From positions 1 to 64,000 of the forward strand of contig CAVCUP010000013.1 in NCBI GenBank assembly GCA_963605405.1: a stretch of DNA of 64,000 nt. Direction: 5' to 3'. This stretch comes from Paratractidigestivibacter sp963605405. Lineage in GTDB: Bacteria; Actinomycetota; Coriobacteriia; Coriobacteriales; Atopobiaceae. The position numbers were made by a program, and so were the translations under genes. Of this stretch, positions 33,361 through 42,212 are shown one piece after another (the stretch's first letter is position 1; every line of letters begins with the position of its first letter). The notes under the pieces are model-generated. The model saw only the letters and a list, made by a program, of their open reading frames with translations. It was not told where the DNA came from and did not search any database.

Positions 33361-34565
33361 TATTTGTCGCGCTCCCACCAGTGGCGCTCGGCGCGCTTCT
33401 CGGCCTCGGCCTCGAAGGCTTCGTCCGCGGGCGTGATGAGCTCGTCCTCGCCGGTGCGGGGGTTGTAGTGATGCAAAAGGACCGGCTCAAACAAGCGCAG
33501 CTTTTGCGCGAAGACGAAGGAGATGAGAAGCAGCAGCGCAAAGATGGCGACGCGAAGCAACGTGCCCACCTGGGTCATCACGACAGAGCCCAGACAAAGA
33601 AGGATCGTCCAGGCGTACATCATGAGCACGGCCTGGCGCTGATCGAAGCCCTCGTCGAGCAGGCGATGGTGGATATGGCCGCGGTCCGGCTGGCCGATGC
33701 TCACGTGCGCGCGCGTGCGTCGGATGATGGCAGAGAGCGTGTCCAGGATAGGCACGGCGGAAATGACCAAGGGCACAATGATGGTCGTGAGGCCGGCGAA
33801 GCGCGTCACGGAGAGAAGCGACGAGCAGCCGAGCGCGAACCCCAGCGTGAGCGAGCCGGAGTCGCCCATGAAGATGGACGCCGGGTGGAAGTTGTAGCAG
33901 AGGAACCCGAGCGAGGAGCCCGTAACGGCGATGGAGAGCGCGGCCGCGTCGAGGCGGCCGGCCATGACGGAGAGCACGAACATCGTGAAGCTCGCGATGC
34001 CGGAGATACCCGCCGCTAGGCCGTCGAGGCCGTCGATCAGGTTGATGATGTTCACGTAGGCGACGAGGTAGATCACCGTGATGGGGTACGACAGCCAGCC
34101 CAGGGATATGAAGCCGGGGCCGAGCGGGTTCGATATGTCCCCGACGACGAGCCCGCCCGCCACCGCGATGGAGGCGGCGAGGACCTGCCCGGCGAACTTC
34201 TGAAGCGGCTTGAGCGAGAATTTGTCGTCCAAAAGCCCAGTGGCGAAGATGACGCAGAAGGCGGCCACGAGCTTCCAATAGTCGACGCTCATGCGCTCAG
34301 ACGGCACCAGCACAACCGGCCAGCCAAGGAAGGTCGTGCCGAGATACTGCACGACGAATGCCGCGATGATGCCGATGAAAATCGCGATGCCGCCCATGCG
34401 CGGTACGGCGACCTTGTTCACGCGACGTCCTGAGGGCTTGTCCACGGCCCCGAGCGAGACGGCTACCCTGCGGGCCAGGGGCGTCGTGGCGACCGCGGCG
34501 AGAAGAGACGCGACAAAAAGGCAGATGTACGGAACCCAGTCGGGAACCATTCCGTTGAGCTCCAC
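33360..34565 (-). CDS. WecA/TagO-like undecaprenyl-phosphate sugar-1-phosphate transferase
   Basis: A 401-aa polytopic membrane enzyme of the MraY/WecA family that transfers a sugar 1-phosphate (usually GlcNAc) from UDP-sugar to undecaprenyl phosphate, starting cell-wall glycopolymer synthesis. Seen are DDKFSLKPLQKF (aspartate-rich motif), NLIDGLDGLAAG (catalytic aspartates), FMGDSGSLTLGF and HIHHRLLDEGF, which together mark WecA/TagO rather than MraY. GTG 34565 has GGGGAG six bases upstream; ATG 34550 is possible. The C-terminal tail of about 30 residues is charged. Overlap with the radical SAM gene implies coupling. Confidence 0.9.
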   Translation of the reverse strand: MELNGMVPDWVPYICLFVASLLAAVATTPLARRVAVSLGAVDKPSGRRVNKVAVPRMGGIAIFIGIIAAFVVQYLGTTFLGWPVVLVPSERMSVDYWKLVAAFCVIFATGLLDDKFSLKPLQKFAGQVLAASIAVAGGLVVGDISNPLGPGFISLGWLSYPITVIYLVAYVNIINLIDGLDGLAAGISGIASFTMFVLSVMAGRLDAAALSIAVTGSSLGFLCYNFHPASIFMGDSGSLTLGFALGCSSLLSVTRFAGLTTIIVPLVISAVPILDTLSAIIRRTRAHVSIGQPDRGHIHHRLLDEGFDQRQAVLMMYAWTILLCLGSVVMTQVGTLLRVAIFALLLLISFVFAQKLRLFEPVLLHHYNPRTGEDELITPADEAFEAEAEKRAERHWWERDK

Positions 34566-34720
34566 GAACCTCTCCCCTCTTGTTGCTGCGTCTGCGGACC
34601 TGTCGATCGGCACATGTGTGGTTAAGTTTACTCGAACGGCCGGCGAATCGCACCCGGCCGGCCCCATCGGCGTATCTCCACACGCCTGCGGCTTGCCCGA
34701 GCCGTGGGACAAAGTCAAGC

Positions 34721-34749
34721 CTTTACCTGCCGCGCGTTTGCCCTATATT
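34721..34749 (+). promoter_or_regulatory. Sigma70-type promoter of the 6S-like RNA
   Basis: The -35-like CTTTAC (34721-34726), a 17-bp spacer and -10 TATATT (34744-34749) place the start at about 34756, exactly where the closing stem of the RNA begins. Confidence 0.65.
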
Positions 34750-34755
34750 TGAGTT

Positions 34756-34924
34756 GTCGCTCCCCTGCGCCGCAAACTGGGTGAACCGACAAGCGTTTCT
34801 TGGGAGTCCTAAATCTCGTGTTCAGTACGGGGATTCTCCGTTGTTGAGAAAGCCGGAACGCGCGATGCGGACACCCACCTTTTGAAGGTGGGTTCATTAT
34901 TCGGCGCAGGGGGCGGCTTTTTTG
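34756..34924 (+). ncRNA. ssrS: Probable 6S RNA
   Basis: A roughly 169-nt RNA with the 6S layout: a closing stem (CCCCTGCGCCG, 34762-34772, pairing with CGGCGCAGGGG, 34902-34912), a large internal bubble with a 3'-side hairpin CCCACCTTTTGAAGGTGGG (34874-34892), and an apical irregular stem (34800-34850). A T6 run (34918-34923) directly follows the closing stem, giving a terminator. It has its own promoter 5' of it and no coding capacity. 6S RNA sequesters the housekeeping RNA polymerase holoenzyme in stationary phase. Identification is by architecture, not by sequence match, so another structured small RNA remains possible. Confidence 0.55.
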
Positions 34925-35009
34925 TTTGCCAGCCTTTTCTTCCTTCTACCAGGCCTTTATTGCCCCGAGCGAAACATGGCGTCGGCCCAACAGCCTAAAA
35001 CCACGTGAC

Positions 35010-35047
35010 AAAAAGACCCGGCCCCGCGAGAGATGCGCTGGGCCGGG
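35010..35047 (-). terminator. Terminator of ilvA
   Basis: Stem CCCGGCCC (35017-35024) and GGGCCGGG (35040-35047) is followed on the minus strand by TTTTT (35010-35014). Confidence 0.85.
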
Positions 35048-35053
35048 CCGTCG

Positions 35054-36280
35054 CTAATTGGCGTCTCTCACCGAGGGGAGCTGGGGGTTGAAGCCGGCTT
35101 TGGAGAGGGCGTCGACGATCTGCTGACGGTGCTCGGGGCCGTAGGCCTCGATGGTCACCTTGAGCTCGACGGCAGCGTTGCGGTTCGTGGTGACGAACTG
35201 GTTGTGCTTGAGCTTAATGACGTTGCCGTTCTGTTCGGCGATAACGCTCGCGACGCGCACGAGCGAGCCAGGGCGGTCAGGAAGAAGGACGCTCACCGTA
35301 AAGACGCGGCTGCGCTGGATAAGGCCGTGCTGGACGACGGAGCTCATGGTGATGACGTCCATGTTGCCGCCGGAAAGGACGCAGGCGACGCGGCGGCCGT
35401 CGGAGGGGAGATGCTTAGCCGCGGCCACGGATAGCAGGCCGGAGTTCTCGACGACCATCTTGTGGTTCTCGACCATGTCGAGGAAGGAGACGACAAGCTC
35501 GTCGTCCTCGACGGTGAGCACGTCGTCGAGGTTCTCCTTGAGATACGGGAAGACCTTGTCGCCCACCTCCAGGACGGCGGTGCCGTCCGCGATCGTGTTC
35601 GCGGAAGGAAGCTTGACCGGGTGATCCGCCTCGAGCGCTGCGGTCAGGCTCGGCGCGCCGGCAGGCTCGACGCCGATGACGCGAATCTTCGGGTTATAGA
35701 GCTTGGCAAAGGTCGCGACGCCGCAGGAGAGCCCGCCGCCGCCCACAGGCACGAGGATGGTGTCGACGAGGGGCAGCTCCTGCACGATCTCCATGCCGAT
35801 GGTGCCCTGTCCGGTGGCCACGACCTCATCGTTGAAGGGCGGGATATAGGTAAGCCCCTGCTCCGCGGCGAGCTTCTGAGCATACTCCCCCGCCTCGTCG
35901 AAGACGTCGCCGTGGAGGATGACCTCGGCGCCGTAGCCCTTGGTGCGCTCAACCTTGATGAGAGGGGTGGTCGTGGGCATGACGACGACGGAGCGGGCCC
36001 CCGCGTGCGTGGCGGCATAGGCAACGCCCTGTGCATGGTTGCCGGCGCTCGCCGTGATGACGCCGCGGTCGAGCTCCTCACGGGAGAGCTTGGAGATCTT
36101 GTAATAGGCGCCCCGAAGCTTGTAGGCGCCGGTTCGCTGCATGTTCTCGGGCTTGAGCCAGACGCGATTGCCCGTAGCGGCGCTGAGGTAAGGGCTCTCG
36201 ACGAGCTTTGTCTCGAGCGTGACCTCCTTAACCTTCTCGGAAGCTTCCTCGAACGCCTCGAGCGTGAGCATATCGGCCAT
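35054..36280 (-). CDS. ilvA: Threonine ammonia-lyase (dehydratase) with ACT-like tail
   Basis: A 408-aa PLP enzyme converting threonine to 2-oxobutyrate, first step to isoleucine. The PLP lysine lies in QRTGAYKLRGA, and the glycine-rich phosphate loop is PVGGGGLSCGV. The C-terminal ~75 residues form one ACT-type regulatory fold (FTVSVLLPDRPGSLVRVASV), matching the short type (TdcB/IlvA-like) with about 400 residues, not the 500-residue two-ACT form of E. coli. ATG 36280 has AAAGAGG. It is monocistronic with its own terminator, near but not in the ilvDBNC cluster. Whether it is biosynthetic or catabolic cannot be fixed by sequence alone. Confidence 0.93.
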   Translation of the reverse strand: MADMLTLEAFEEASEKVKEVTLETKLVESPYLSAATGNRVWLKPENMQRTGAYKLRGAYYKISKLSREELDRGVITASAGNHAQGVAYAATHAGARSVVVMPTTTPLIKVERTKGYGAEVILHGDVFDEAGEYAQKLAAEQGLTYIPPFNDEVVATGQGTIGMEIVQELPLVDTILVPVGGGGLSCGVATFAKLYNPKIRVIGVEPAGAPSLTAALEADHPVKLPSANTIADGTAVLEVGDKVFPYLKENLDDVLTVEDDELVVSFLDMVENHKMVVENSGLLSVAAAKHLPSDGRRVACVLSGGNMDVITMSSVVQHGLIQRSRVFTVSVLLPDRPGSLVRVASVIAEQNGNVIKLKHNQFVTTNRNAAVELKVTIEAYGPEHRQQIVDALSKAGFNPQLPSVRDAN

Positions 36281-36320
36281 ACGGCGCCTCTTTCCAAACT
36301 CGCGAAAACGGACAGAATAG

Positions 36321-36353
36321 AAAGAAAGCCCGGACGCCAAATGACGACCGGGC
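36321..36353 (-). terminator. Terminator of tRNA-Ala
   Basis: Stem GCCCGG (36328-36333) and CCGGGC (36348-36353) with a T-rich minus-strand tail (complement of 36321-36327). It lies just before the ilvA ribosome site. Confidence 0.7.
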
Positions 36354-36364
36354 CCTAAAGTTCC

Positions 36365-36440
36365 TGGTGGAGATGAAGGGATTCGAACCCTCGGCCTCTG
36401 CCTTGCGAAGGCAGCGCTCTCCCAGCTGAGCTACATCCCC
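36365..36440 (-). tRNA. tRNA-Ala(CGC)
   Basis: Cloverleaf on the minus strand: GGGGATG pairs with CATCTCC (one G-U), anticodon loop TTCGCAA gives CGC, and CCA is encoded. Confidence 0.95.
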
Positions 36441-36553
36441 AGGCGCTGTTGCGCGTAGGCTATTATGCAAGCGACTTCGACTCATGTCAACCCGCGATTT
36501 TGAGGAAAAGCGAAAAACTCGCCGCCAAGAAGCCGAGGCGTCCGCACGCGCGC

Positions 36554-37348
36554 CTAATATTTGCCGCGCAGCGAATACCAGCCGCCCTGCTCGACCACCG
36601 CGAGCGGCACGTCGAAGAGCTCGGAGAGCACGTCGTCGCGAAGCAGCTCGCCCTTCTTGCCGTCGGCGAAGACGGAGGCGTCCTTGATGAGAAGGACGCG
36701 GTCGATGGCGGGGATGATGTCTTCCGGGTAGTGGGTCACGAGAATAATGGAACGACCCTCGTCGGCGAGCGTGCGCATCGTGTCGCGCACGTGATACATG
36801 CCCTCGGGGTCGAGGCCCGTGCACGGCTCGTCGAACACGAGGACCTTCGGGTCGCGCACGAGCTCGCGGGCCACGAGCACGCGTCGGACCTGGCCGGTGG
36901 ACATCGTCATGATGTCCTGGTCGGCGAGCTGGGGGATGCCGAGGCGCTCGAGGGCGTCCATGGCGAGCGCCCGGTCGCAATCGCCCACCTCTCCGCGCAT
37001 AGGAAGCCCGAGCGTGCCGAAGATGCCGCCGATGACGATCTCTATGGCAGGGAGATGAACGCGTACCTGATCATGCATGGTGGAGCTCACCACGCCAAGC
37101 ATCGAGCGGATGTCCGAGAGCAGCGGCCGCGCCGCGCCGCGGAAGCGCACGGGGGGCTCGTCTCGGTAGAGAGGGAACACCTCTCGGGTGAGCAGCTGAA
37201 TGAAGGTCGACTTGCCGGCCCCGTTCGGGCCAAGAAGCGCCACGTGCTCCCCTGCCGCGAGCTCGAAGTCCCCCACCCGCAGAATTGTCCTCGAGCCTCG
37301 CACGACCTCGGCGTCGTGAATCTGGAACAGGGGCGTCGTATCGTTCAA
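36554..37348 (-). CDS. ABC transporter-type ATPase, ModF-like
   Basis: A 264-aa stand-alone ABC ATPase. Walker A is GPNGAGKST (40-48), Walker B VLVFDEPCTGLD, and the switch histidine is in LVTHYPEDI. The signature is unusual, MSTGQVRRVLVAREL, with T and Q where SGG is normal. No permease or binding protein is next to it, so it may act as a soluble ATPase or with a distant partner; that is inference. The following gene (GT2-GtrA) lies 57 bp upstream on the same strand. Confidence 0.8.
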   Translation of the reverse strand: MNDTTPLFQIHDAEVVRGSRTILRVGDFELAAGEHVALLGPNGAGKSTFIQLLTREVFPLYRDEPPVRFRGAARPLLSDIRSMLGVVSSTMHDQVRVHLPAIEIVIGGIFGTLGLPMRGEVGDCDRALAMDALERLGIPQLADQDIMTMSTGQVRRVLVARELVRDPKVLVFDEPCTGLDPEGMYHVRDTMRTLADEGRSIILVTHYPEDIIPAIDRVLLIKDASVFADGKKGELLRDDVLSELFDVPLAVVEQGGWYSLRGKY

Positions 37349-37405
37349 TGGAATGACCTTTCCGATAGGGCCGGGCGCGCCCGGCAGCCATGCGCCGCTG
37401 CGCCT

Positions 37406-38485
37406 TTAGGCAAAAACCCAGAGCTGCTGCGCTTTATAGTTCACGAAGAAGAGCAGGAAATCGACGAACGGCTTCACGATGACGGCGGGGATTCCGGTCG
37501 CAGGAGCCGCCCACCCCACAGCGATCGCGCTGGCGGCCATGATGCCCGCGCTCAAGGCGACGTAGCGCGCTATTCTCGCGCCGGAGACACCGGCCCCGAA
37601 GACCTTGCGCCTGTTCACTGCGAAGTTCGTTCCGGCCGAGACGGCGCGCGCGAGCACGGTCGCCGCGTAGACGCCCCAGGAGCCCGTCGCCTCCCCCGCA
37701 ACCGTCCCCGAGGCCAAAAGCGTCATCAAAACGCCGAAGATCGCCAAATCGAGAACATAGCAGAACACGGAGGAAAGGGCGTACTTGGCAAAGAGCTCGA
37801 GCATGACCGCGAAAATACGGGCCGTATCCGCCAAAGGCCTGAAGTCCGAGCCGGGGGCGCCCGCATCGGACGTGTAGGCGATCGGCACCTCGGCGAACTC
37901 GATGCCCTCGCGCTCGGCCTCAGCGAGCATAGCGGCCTCGAACTCGAAGCCCCCGTGCTCCTCCTCGCACATATGCAGCGCAAAGTCCATCGACAGGCCG
38001 CGAAGCCCGCTTTGGGTATCGGAGACCGTGACGCCGCAGAACATGCGGACCGCGACGCGCGTGCAGAAGTTCGCGAGATGCGTCGTCGGCGCGACGCCGG
38101 CGACGCTAAAGTCGCGGCAGCCCAGCACGAGCGTCTCAGGGCGCCGAGAAAAGAGTTCAGCTACCTTAACGACGTCGGCCGGCAAATGCCTGCAGTCGTC
38201 GTCGGCGCACACGACGCCGATCGGCCGCGGCAAAAGCCGCTCTGCCGCCTCAAAACCGGACTTCAGCGCCTCTCCCTTGCCGCCGCGCGCCGCGCGCGAG
38301 ACGACCTGGGCCCCGAGCGCGCGGCATTGCCGGAACACCCCCGAGTACCTCTCGCCGCTGCCGTCGTCGACGACGAGCACGGGGCCTCCCCACCTGCCGC
38401 GGAGCCCCGCGAGCAGCTCCACCAGCCTGGCGTCGGGACGATACGCCGGGACGACGAGCACCACTCCCGAATCGGTTCTCTGCAA
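37406..38485 (-). CDS. Fusion of family-2 glycosyltransferase and GtrA-like membrane domain
   Basis: A 359-aa protein. The N-terminal GT-A domain has VLVVPAYRPDARL (near residue 9) and VLVVDDGSG, ending about residue 225. The C-terminal GtrA domain has about four spans (VFCYVLDLAIFGVLMTLLASG, and the FAVNRRKVF loop). GtrA proteins help move lipid-linked sugars across the membrane, and GT2 enzymes of this kind transfer sugar to a polyprenyl phosphate; a single fused protein would do both. The start is TTG 38485 with AGGAGG upstream; ATG/GTG choices are absent nearby. The polymer served is unknown; the WecA/TagO-like gene at 33360 is a possible pathway partner. Confidence 0.83.
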   Translation of the reverse strand: MQRTDSGVVLVVPAYRPDARLVELLAGLRGRWGGPVLVVDDGSGERYSGVFRQCRALGAQVVSRAARGGKGEALKSGFEAAERLLPRPIGVVCADDDCRHLPADVVKVAELFSRRPETLVLGCRDFSVAGVAPTTHLANFCTRVAVRMFCGVTVSDTQSGLRGLSMDFALHMCEEEHGGFEFEAAMLAEAEREGIEFAEVPIAYTSDAGAPGSDFRPLADTARIFAVMLELFAKYALSSVFCYVLDLAIFGVLMTLLASGTVAGEATGSWGVYAATVLARAVSAGTNFAVNRRKVFGAGVSGARIARYVALSAGIMAASAIAVGWAAPATGIPAVIVKPFVDFLLFFVNYKAQQLWVFA

Positions 38486-38550
38486 GGGGCCTCCTCTCGT
38501 CAACCCTGCCGCAAGTCCATAAGGATACCGCCGCCCGCAGGGCGCAGGTC

Positions 38551-38598
38551 GCCTCAAAAGAAGGCCTTGCCGCGCGAAAACCCCGCGACAAGGCCTTC
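38551..38598 (-). terminator. Terminator of the ilv cluster (after ilvC)
   Basis: Stem AGAAGGCCTTG (38558-38568) and CAAGGCCTTCT (38588-38598), then TTTT on the minus strand. It lies downstream of ilvC and overlaps no gene. Confidence 0.85.
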
Positions 38599-38637
38599 TG
38601 CTCCCGCAGGTACGCGGGCGACTGTTTAAAGAACCTG

Positions 38638-39633
38638 CTACTTCTTGATCCAAGAGAACATGGAGCGGATCTTCTCGCCGGTGACCTCGATGGGGTGGGT
38701 GTTGATAGCCTCACGCTGCTCAAGGAGCCACTTGTGGTCGTTGTTGCAGTCATCGACGAACTCCTGCGCGAACTCGCCGTTCTGGATGCGCTTGAGGATG
38801 AGCTTCATGGCCTCACGGGACTCGTCATTGATGACCTTCGGGCCGGCGTAGTACTCGCCGTACTCGGCGGTGTTGGAGATGGAGTAGTTCATGAAGTGGA
38901 TGCCGGACTCGTACATGAGGTCGACGATCATCTTCATCTCGTGATAGCACTCGAAGTAGGCGAGCTCCTCGGGGTAGCCGGCCTCGGTCAGGGTCTCGAA
39001 GCCCGCCTTGACAAGCTCGACGAGGCCGCCGCAGAGAACGGCCTGCTCACCGAAGAGGTCCTCCTCGGTCTCCTCGGCGAAGGTCGCCTTGATGATGCCG
39101 GAGCGGGCGCCGCCGACGCCCCAGCAGTAGGCCAGCGCGATGTCCCAAGCGTCGCCGGTGGCGTCCTGGGCAACGCAGGCCAGGTCGGGCACGCCGGACC
39201 CCTCGGTGAACTGACGGCGGACGATGTGGCCCGGGCCCTTGGGCGCGCACATGATGACGTTGACGTCCTCGGGGGCCTTGATGTAGCCGTAGTGGATGTT
39301 GAAGCCGTGGGCGAAGGCCAGGGTGTCGCCGGGCTTGAGGTGGTTCTTGATGTGCTCCTCGTAGACCTTGGGCTGGGTCTCGTCGGGGGTGAGGATCATG
39401 ATGACGTCGGCCTCCTCGGCCGCGGTGTCCATGTCGACGACCTTGAGGCCGGCCTCGGCGGCCTTCTGGGCGGAGGCGGAGCCCTCGCGCAGGCCGACGC
39501 GGACGTCGCAGCCGGAGTCCATGAGGTTCAGCGCGTGGGCGTGGCCCTGGGAGCCGTAGCCGATGATGGCGATCTTCTTGCCCTGGATGACCTCGGGCTT
39601 GCAGTCGTTCTCGTAGTAGATGGTGACGGCCAT
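38638..39633 (-). CDS. ilvC: Ketol-acid reductoisomerase
   Basis: A 331-aa short-form (class I) enzyme of valine/isoleucine synthesis, which isomerises and reduces acetolactate or acetohydroxybutyrate with NADPH. The Rossmann GYGSQGHAHALNL (26-38), HGFNIHYG, and the metal-binding KARI domain motifs are all present. ATG 39633 has a good AAGGAG. It is last of four genes ilvD-B-N-C, 129 bp behind ilvN, with a short hairpin in the spacer (39682-39697). Confidence 0.97.
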   Translation of the reverse strand: MAVTIYYENDCKPEVIQGKKIAIIGYGSQGHAHALNLMDSGCDVRVGLREGSASAQKAAEAGLKVVDMDTAAEEADVIMILTPDETQPKVYEEHIKNHLKPGDTLAFAHGFNIHYGYIKAPEDVNVIMCAPKGPGHIVRRQFTEGSGVPDLACVAQDATGDAWDIALAYCWGVGGARSGIIKATFAEETEEDLFGEQAVLCGGLVELVKAGFETLTEAGYPEELAYFECYHEMKMIVDLMYESGIHFMNYSISNTAEYGEYYAGPKVINDESREAMKLILKRIQNGEFAQEFVDDCNNDHKWLLEQREAINTHPIEVTGEKIRSMFSWIKK

Positions 39634-39762
39634 GCTTAAAACTCCTTAGTCTTGTGGTGCTTCTTGCAGTGCATATTCCAACCGCCTGGCCTGGCGGAAG
39701 AAACCAAAGGTGAGATGCCGAGAAGGACCCGGCGAGAAGGGCGGGAAATCCCCAACGCGCCC

Positions 39763-40263
39763 CTACGCGTCGTGCCCGCGCCCCATGGCGATCTTGCCGG
39801 TGCGCGTGAGTTGGCGGATGCCGTAGCCGCGGAAGAGATTCTCCATAGCGTCGAGCTTAGAGACGGTTCCCGTGGCCTCGATGGTGAGCGTGTTCTTGCC
39901 CACGTCGACGACCTTGGCGCGGAAGACGTTGGCGATCTCGATGATCTCGTGCCTGCGGTCGGGCGTGGCCTGGACCTTGAAGAGCACGAGCTCGCGCTCG
40001 ATGGCGTCCTCCTCGGAGAAATCGCTGATGCGGTAGACCGATACGAGCTTGTGGAGCTGCTTCTCGATCTGCTCGAAGCCGAGCTCGTCGGCCTCGACGA
40101 TGATGGTCATGCGCGAGAGGCCCTCGTCCTCGGTCGGGGCGACCGTGAGCGACTGGATATTGAAGCCGCGGCGCGAGATCATGCCGGTGACGCGCGAGAG
40201 CACGCCGGCCTTGTTCTCGACGGTGACGGAGAGGATATGCTGGCTGGACAGGGTATCGGCCAT
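39763..40263 (-). CDS. ilvN: Acetolactate synthase small (regulatory) subunit
   Basis: A 166-aa regulatory subunit with N-terminal ACT domain (LSVTVENKAGVLSRVTGMIS) and a C-terminal dimer domain. It confers valine sensitivity on IlvB. ATG 40263 overlaps the ilvB stop (TAATG), so translation is coupled. Confidence 0.96.
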   Translation of the reverse strand: MADTLSSQHILSVTVENKAGVLSRVTGMISRRGFNIQSLTVAPTEDEGLSRMTIIVEADELGFEQIEKQLHKLVSVYRISDFSEEDAIERELVLFKVQATPDRRHEIIEIANVFRAKVVDVGKNTLTIEATGTVSKLDAMENLFRGYGIRQLTRTGKIAMGRGHDA

Positions 40264-42212
40264 TACTCCTCGCCTCCCTTCTGGGCATCGAGGTCCGCGG
40301 CGTGGCCGCCCTTGTTGTGGGCGCGGTCGATGCCGTCGTCCTCCGCGAGGTCCGCGGCGTGGCCGCCCTTGCGGTGGGCCTTGCCGAAGCCCTTCTCGGT
40401 GACGCGCACGCCGCCGAGGGTCACGTCGAGGGCGCCGATGATGTCGTCGATAGGGGCACCGGGGGCGACCATCGGGTAGACGGTCTGGTCGCGCGGGATC
40501 ATGACGTCGAGCAGATAAGGAACATCGGAGGCGAGCATCTCGTCGAGGGCCTCGTCGATCTCCTCGGGCTTCGTGATGCGCCGGGCGCGCCAACCGTAGG
40601 CGTCGGCGAGCTTGACGAAGTCGGGGTTGTCGGCGAGCTCAGTGAAGGAGTAGCGCTTGTTGTAGAAGAGCGACTGCCACTGGTGGACCATGCCGAGCGC
40701 GCGGTTGTCCACGACCATGACCTTGACATTAACGCCGTTGATGGCGGCGGTGGCCATCTCCTGCGTGTTCATCTGGAAGGAGCCGTCGCCGGCGACGCAG
40801 ACGACCTCATCCTCCGGGCAGCCGATCTTGGCCCCGATGGCGGCCGGGAAACCGAAGCCCATCGTGCCGAGGCCGCCCGACGAAATGAAGGTGCGGGCGT
40901 GCTCGCGGTGGATGTTCTGGTGTGCCCACATCTGGTGCTGGCCGACCTCGGTGGTGACGATGGAGGCCTCCGGGTCGAGCTTCTCGGACAAGCGGTGAAG
41001 CACAGCCTCAGGGGCGATGGCGTCGGGGTAGTCGGCGAAGTCGGATGTGTAGAAGGGCCAGCGGTCGCGCCAGCTGAAGACATCCTTGACCCAGTCGGCA
41101 TCGATGGCCTTGGCGTCCATCTTGGCAAGACGGTCGACGAGACTGCCGAGCACCACCTTGGCGTCGCCCACGATGGGCACATCGGGGTTCACGATCTTGC
41201 CGATCTCGGCCGGGTCGATGTCGATGTGGATGATCTTCGCGTGCGGCGCGAACTCTGAGACCTTGCCGGTCACGCGATCGGAGAAGCGCGCGCCCACAGC
41301 GATGAGAAGGTCGCACTCGGTCACGGCCATATTGGCGTACTTGGAGCCGTGCATACCCACGGGGCCGAGGTTCAGCGGGTTGGAGCAGCGCATCGCGCCC
41401 TTGCCCATGAGCGAGGTGACCACGGGAATCTGCATGCGCTCGGCGATGTCCGCGAGCTCCTGGCAGGCGTGGCTCGTAACGATGCCGCCGCCGGCGTAAA
41501 TCAAGGGCTTCTTAGCTGCGCAGATAAGCTCGGCAGCTGCCTTGACCTGGCGCGCGTTGCCGCGATAGGTCGGCTTGTAGCTCGCGATGGAAATCTTGTC
41601 CGGGTAGTGGAAGACCATCTCCGAGCTGGAGAGGTCGCTCGGGATGTCGATGAGCACGGGACCGGGGCGCCCGGTTGAGGCGATGTAGAACGCCTCGCGG
41701 AAGGTTCGCGTGAGATCGTCGCAGGACTGCAGCAGGAAGCTGTGCTTCACGACCGGCATCGTGATACCCACGATGTCGGACTCCTGGAAGGCGTCGGTGC
41801 CGATGACGCCGCGCGTGACCTGGCCGGTGATGACGACCATGGGGACGGAGTCCATGAAGGCGGTCGCGATGCCCGTCACGGTGTTCGTGGCGCCCGGGCC
41901 AGAGGTGACCAGCACGACGCCGACCTTGCCCGTGGCGCGGGCATAGCCGTCGGCCATGTGCGTGGCCCCCTGCTCGTGGCGGGCGAGCACGTGGTGGATC
42001 TTCTTGGAGTCGTACAGGGCGTCGTAGATCTTGATGGCCTGGCCGCCGGGGTAGCCGAAAAGGGTGTCGACGCCCTCGGCCTCGAGACTGGCGATGATGG
42101 CCTGTGCGCCGGTCATGGTCTTGCCCTCGTGCTCGGTGTGGCTACCGGGCCCGAATGGCCTTCCCTCGATGGCAAGCTTGCGCATGGCGAGCTTTTCGTC
42201 CAAGGTCGTCAT
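40263..42212 (-). CDS. ilvB: Acetolactate synthase large (catalytic) subunit
   Basis: A 649-aa ThDP-dependent enzyme condensing pyruvate with pyruvate or 2-oxobutyrate. The glutamate-containing HEQGATHMADGYARATGKVG and the ThDP motif VAGDGSFQMNTQE are present. ATG 42212 overlaps the ilvD stop (ATGA). There are two oddities: a 32-residue N-terminal extension, and a 40-residue C-terminal tail in which KGGHAADL occurs twice, from a 24-bp DNA repeat (40290-40313, 40347-40370). The tail lies past the family's usual end. Confidence 0.96.
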   Translation of the reverse strand: MTTLDEKLAMRKLAIEGRPFGPGSHTEHEGKTMTGAQAIIASLEAEGVDTLFGYPGGQAIKIYDALYDSKKIHHVLARHEQGATHMADGYARATGKVGVVLVTSGPGATNTVTGIATAFMDSVPMVVITGQVTRGVIGTDAFQESDIVGITMPVVKHSFLLQSCDDLTRTFREAFYIASTGRPGPVLIDIPSDLSSSEMVFHYPDKISIASYKPTYRGNARQVKAAAELICAAKKPLIYAGGGIVTSHACQELADIAERMQIPVVTSLMGKGAMRCSNPLNLGPVGMHGSKYANMAVTECDLLIAVGARFSDRVTGKVSEFAPHAKIIHIDIDPAEIGKIVNPDVPIVGDAKVVLGSLVDRLAKMDAKAIDADWVKDVFSWRDRWPFYTSDFADYPDAIAPEAVLHRLSEKLDPEASIVTTEVGQHQMWAHQNIHREHARTFISSGGLGTMGFGFPAAIGAKIGCPEDEVVCVAGDGSFQMNTQEMATAAINGVNVKVMVVDNRALGMVHQWQSLFYNKRYSFTELADNPDFVKLADAYGWRARRITKPEEIDEALDEMLASDVPYLLDVMIPRDQTVYPMVAPGAPIDDIIGALDVTLGGVRVTEKGFGKAHRKGGHAADLAEDDGIDRAHNKGGHAADLDAQKGGEE

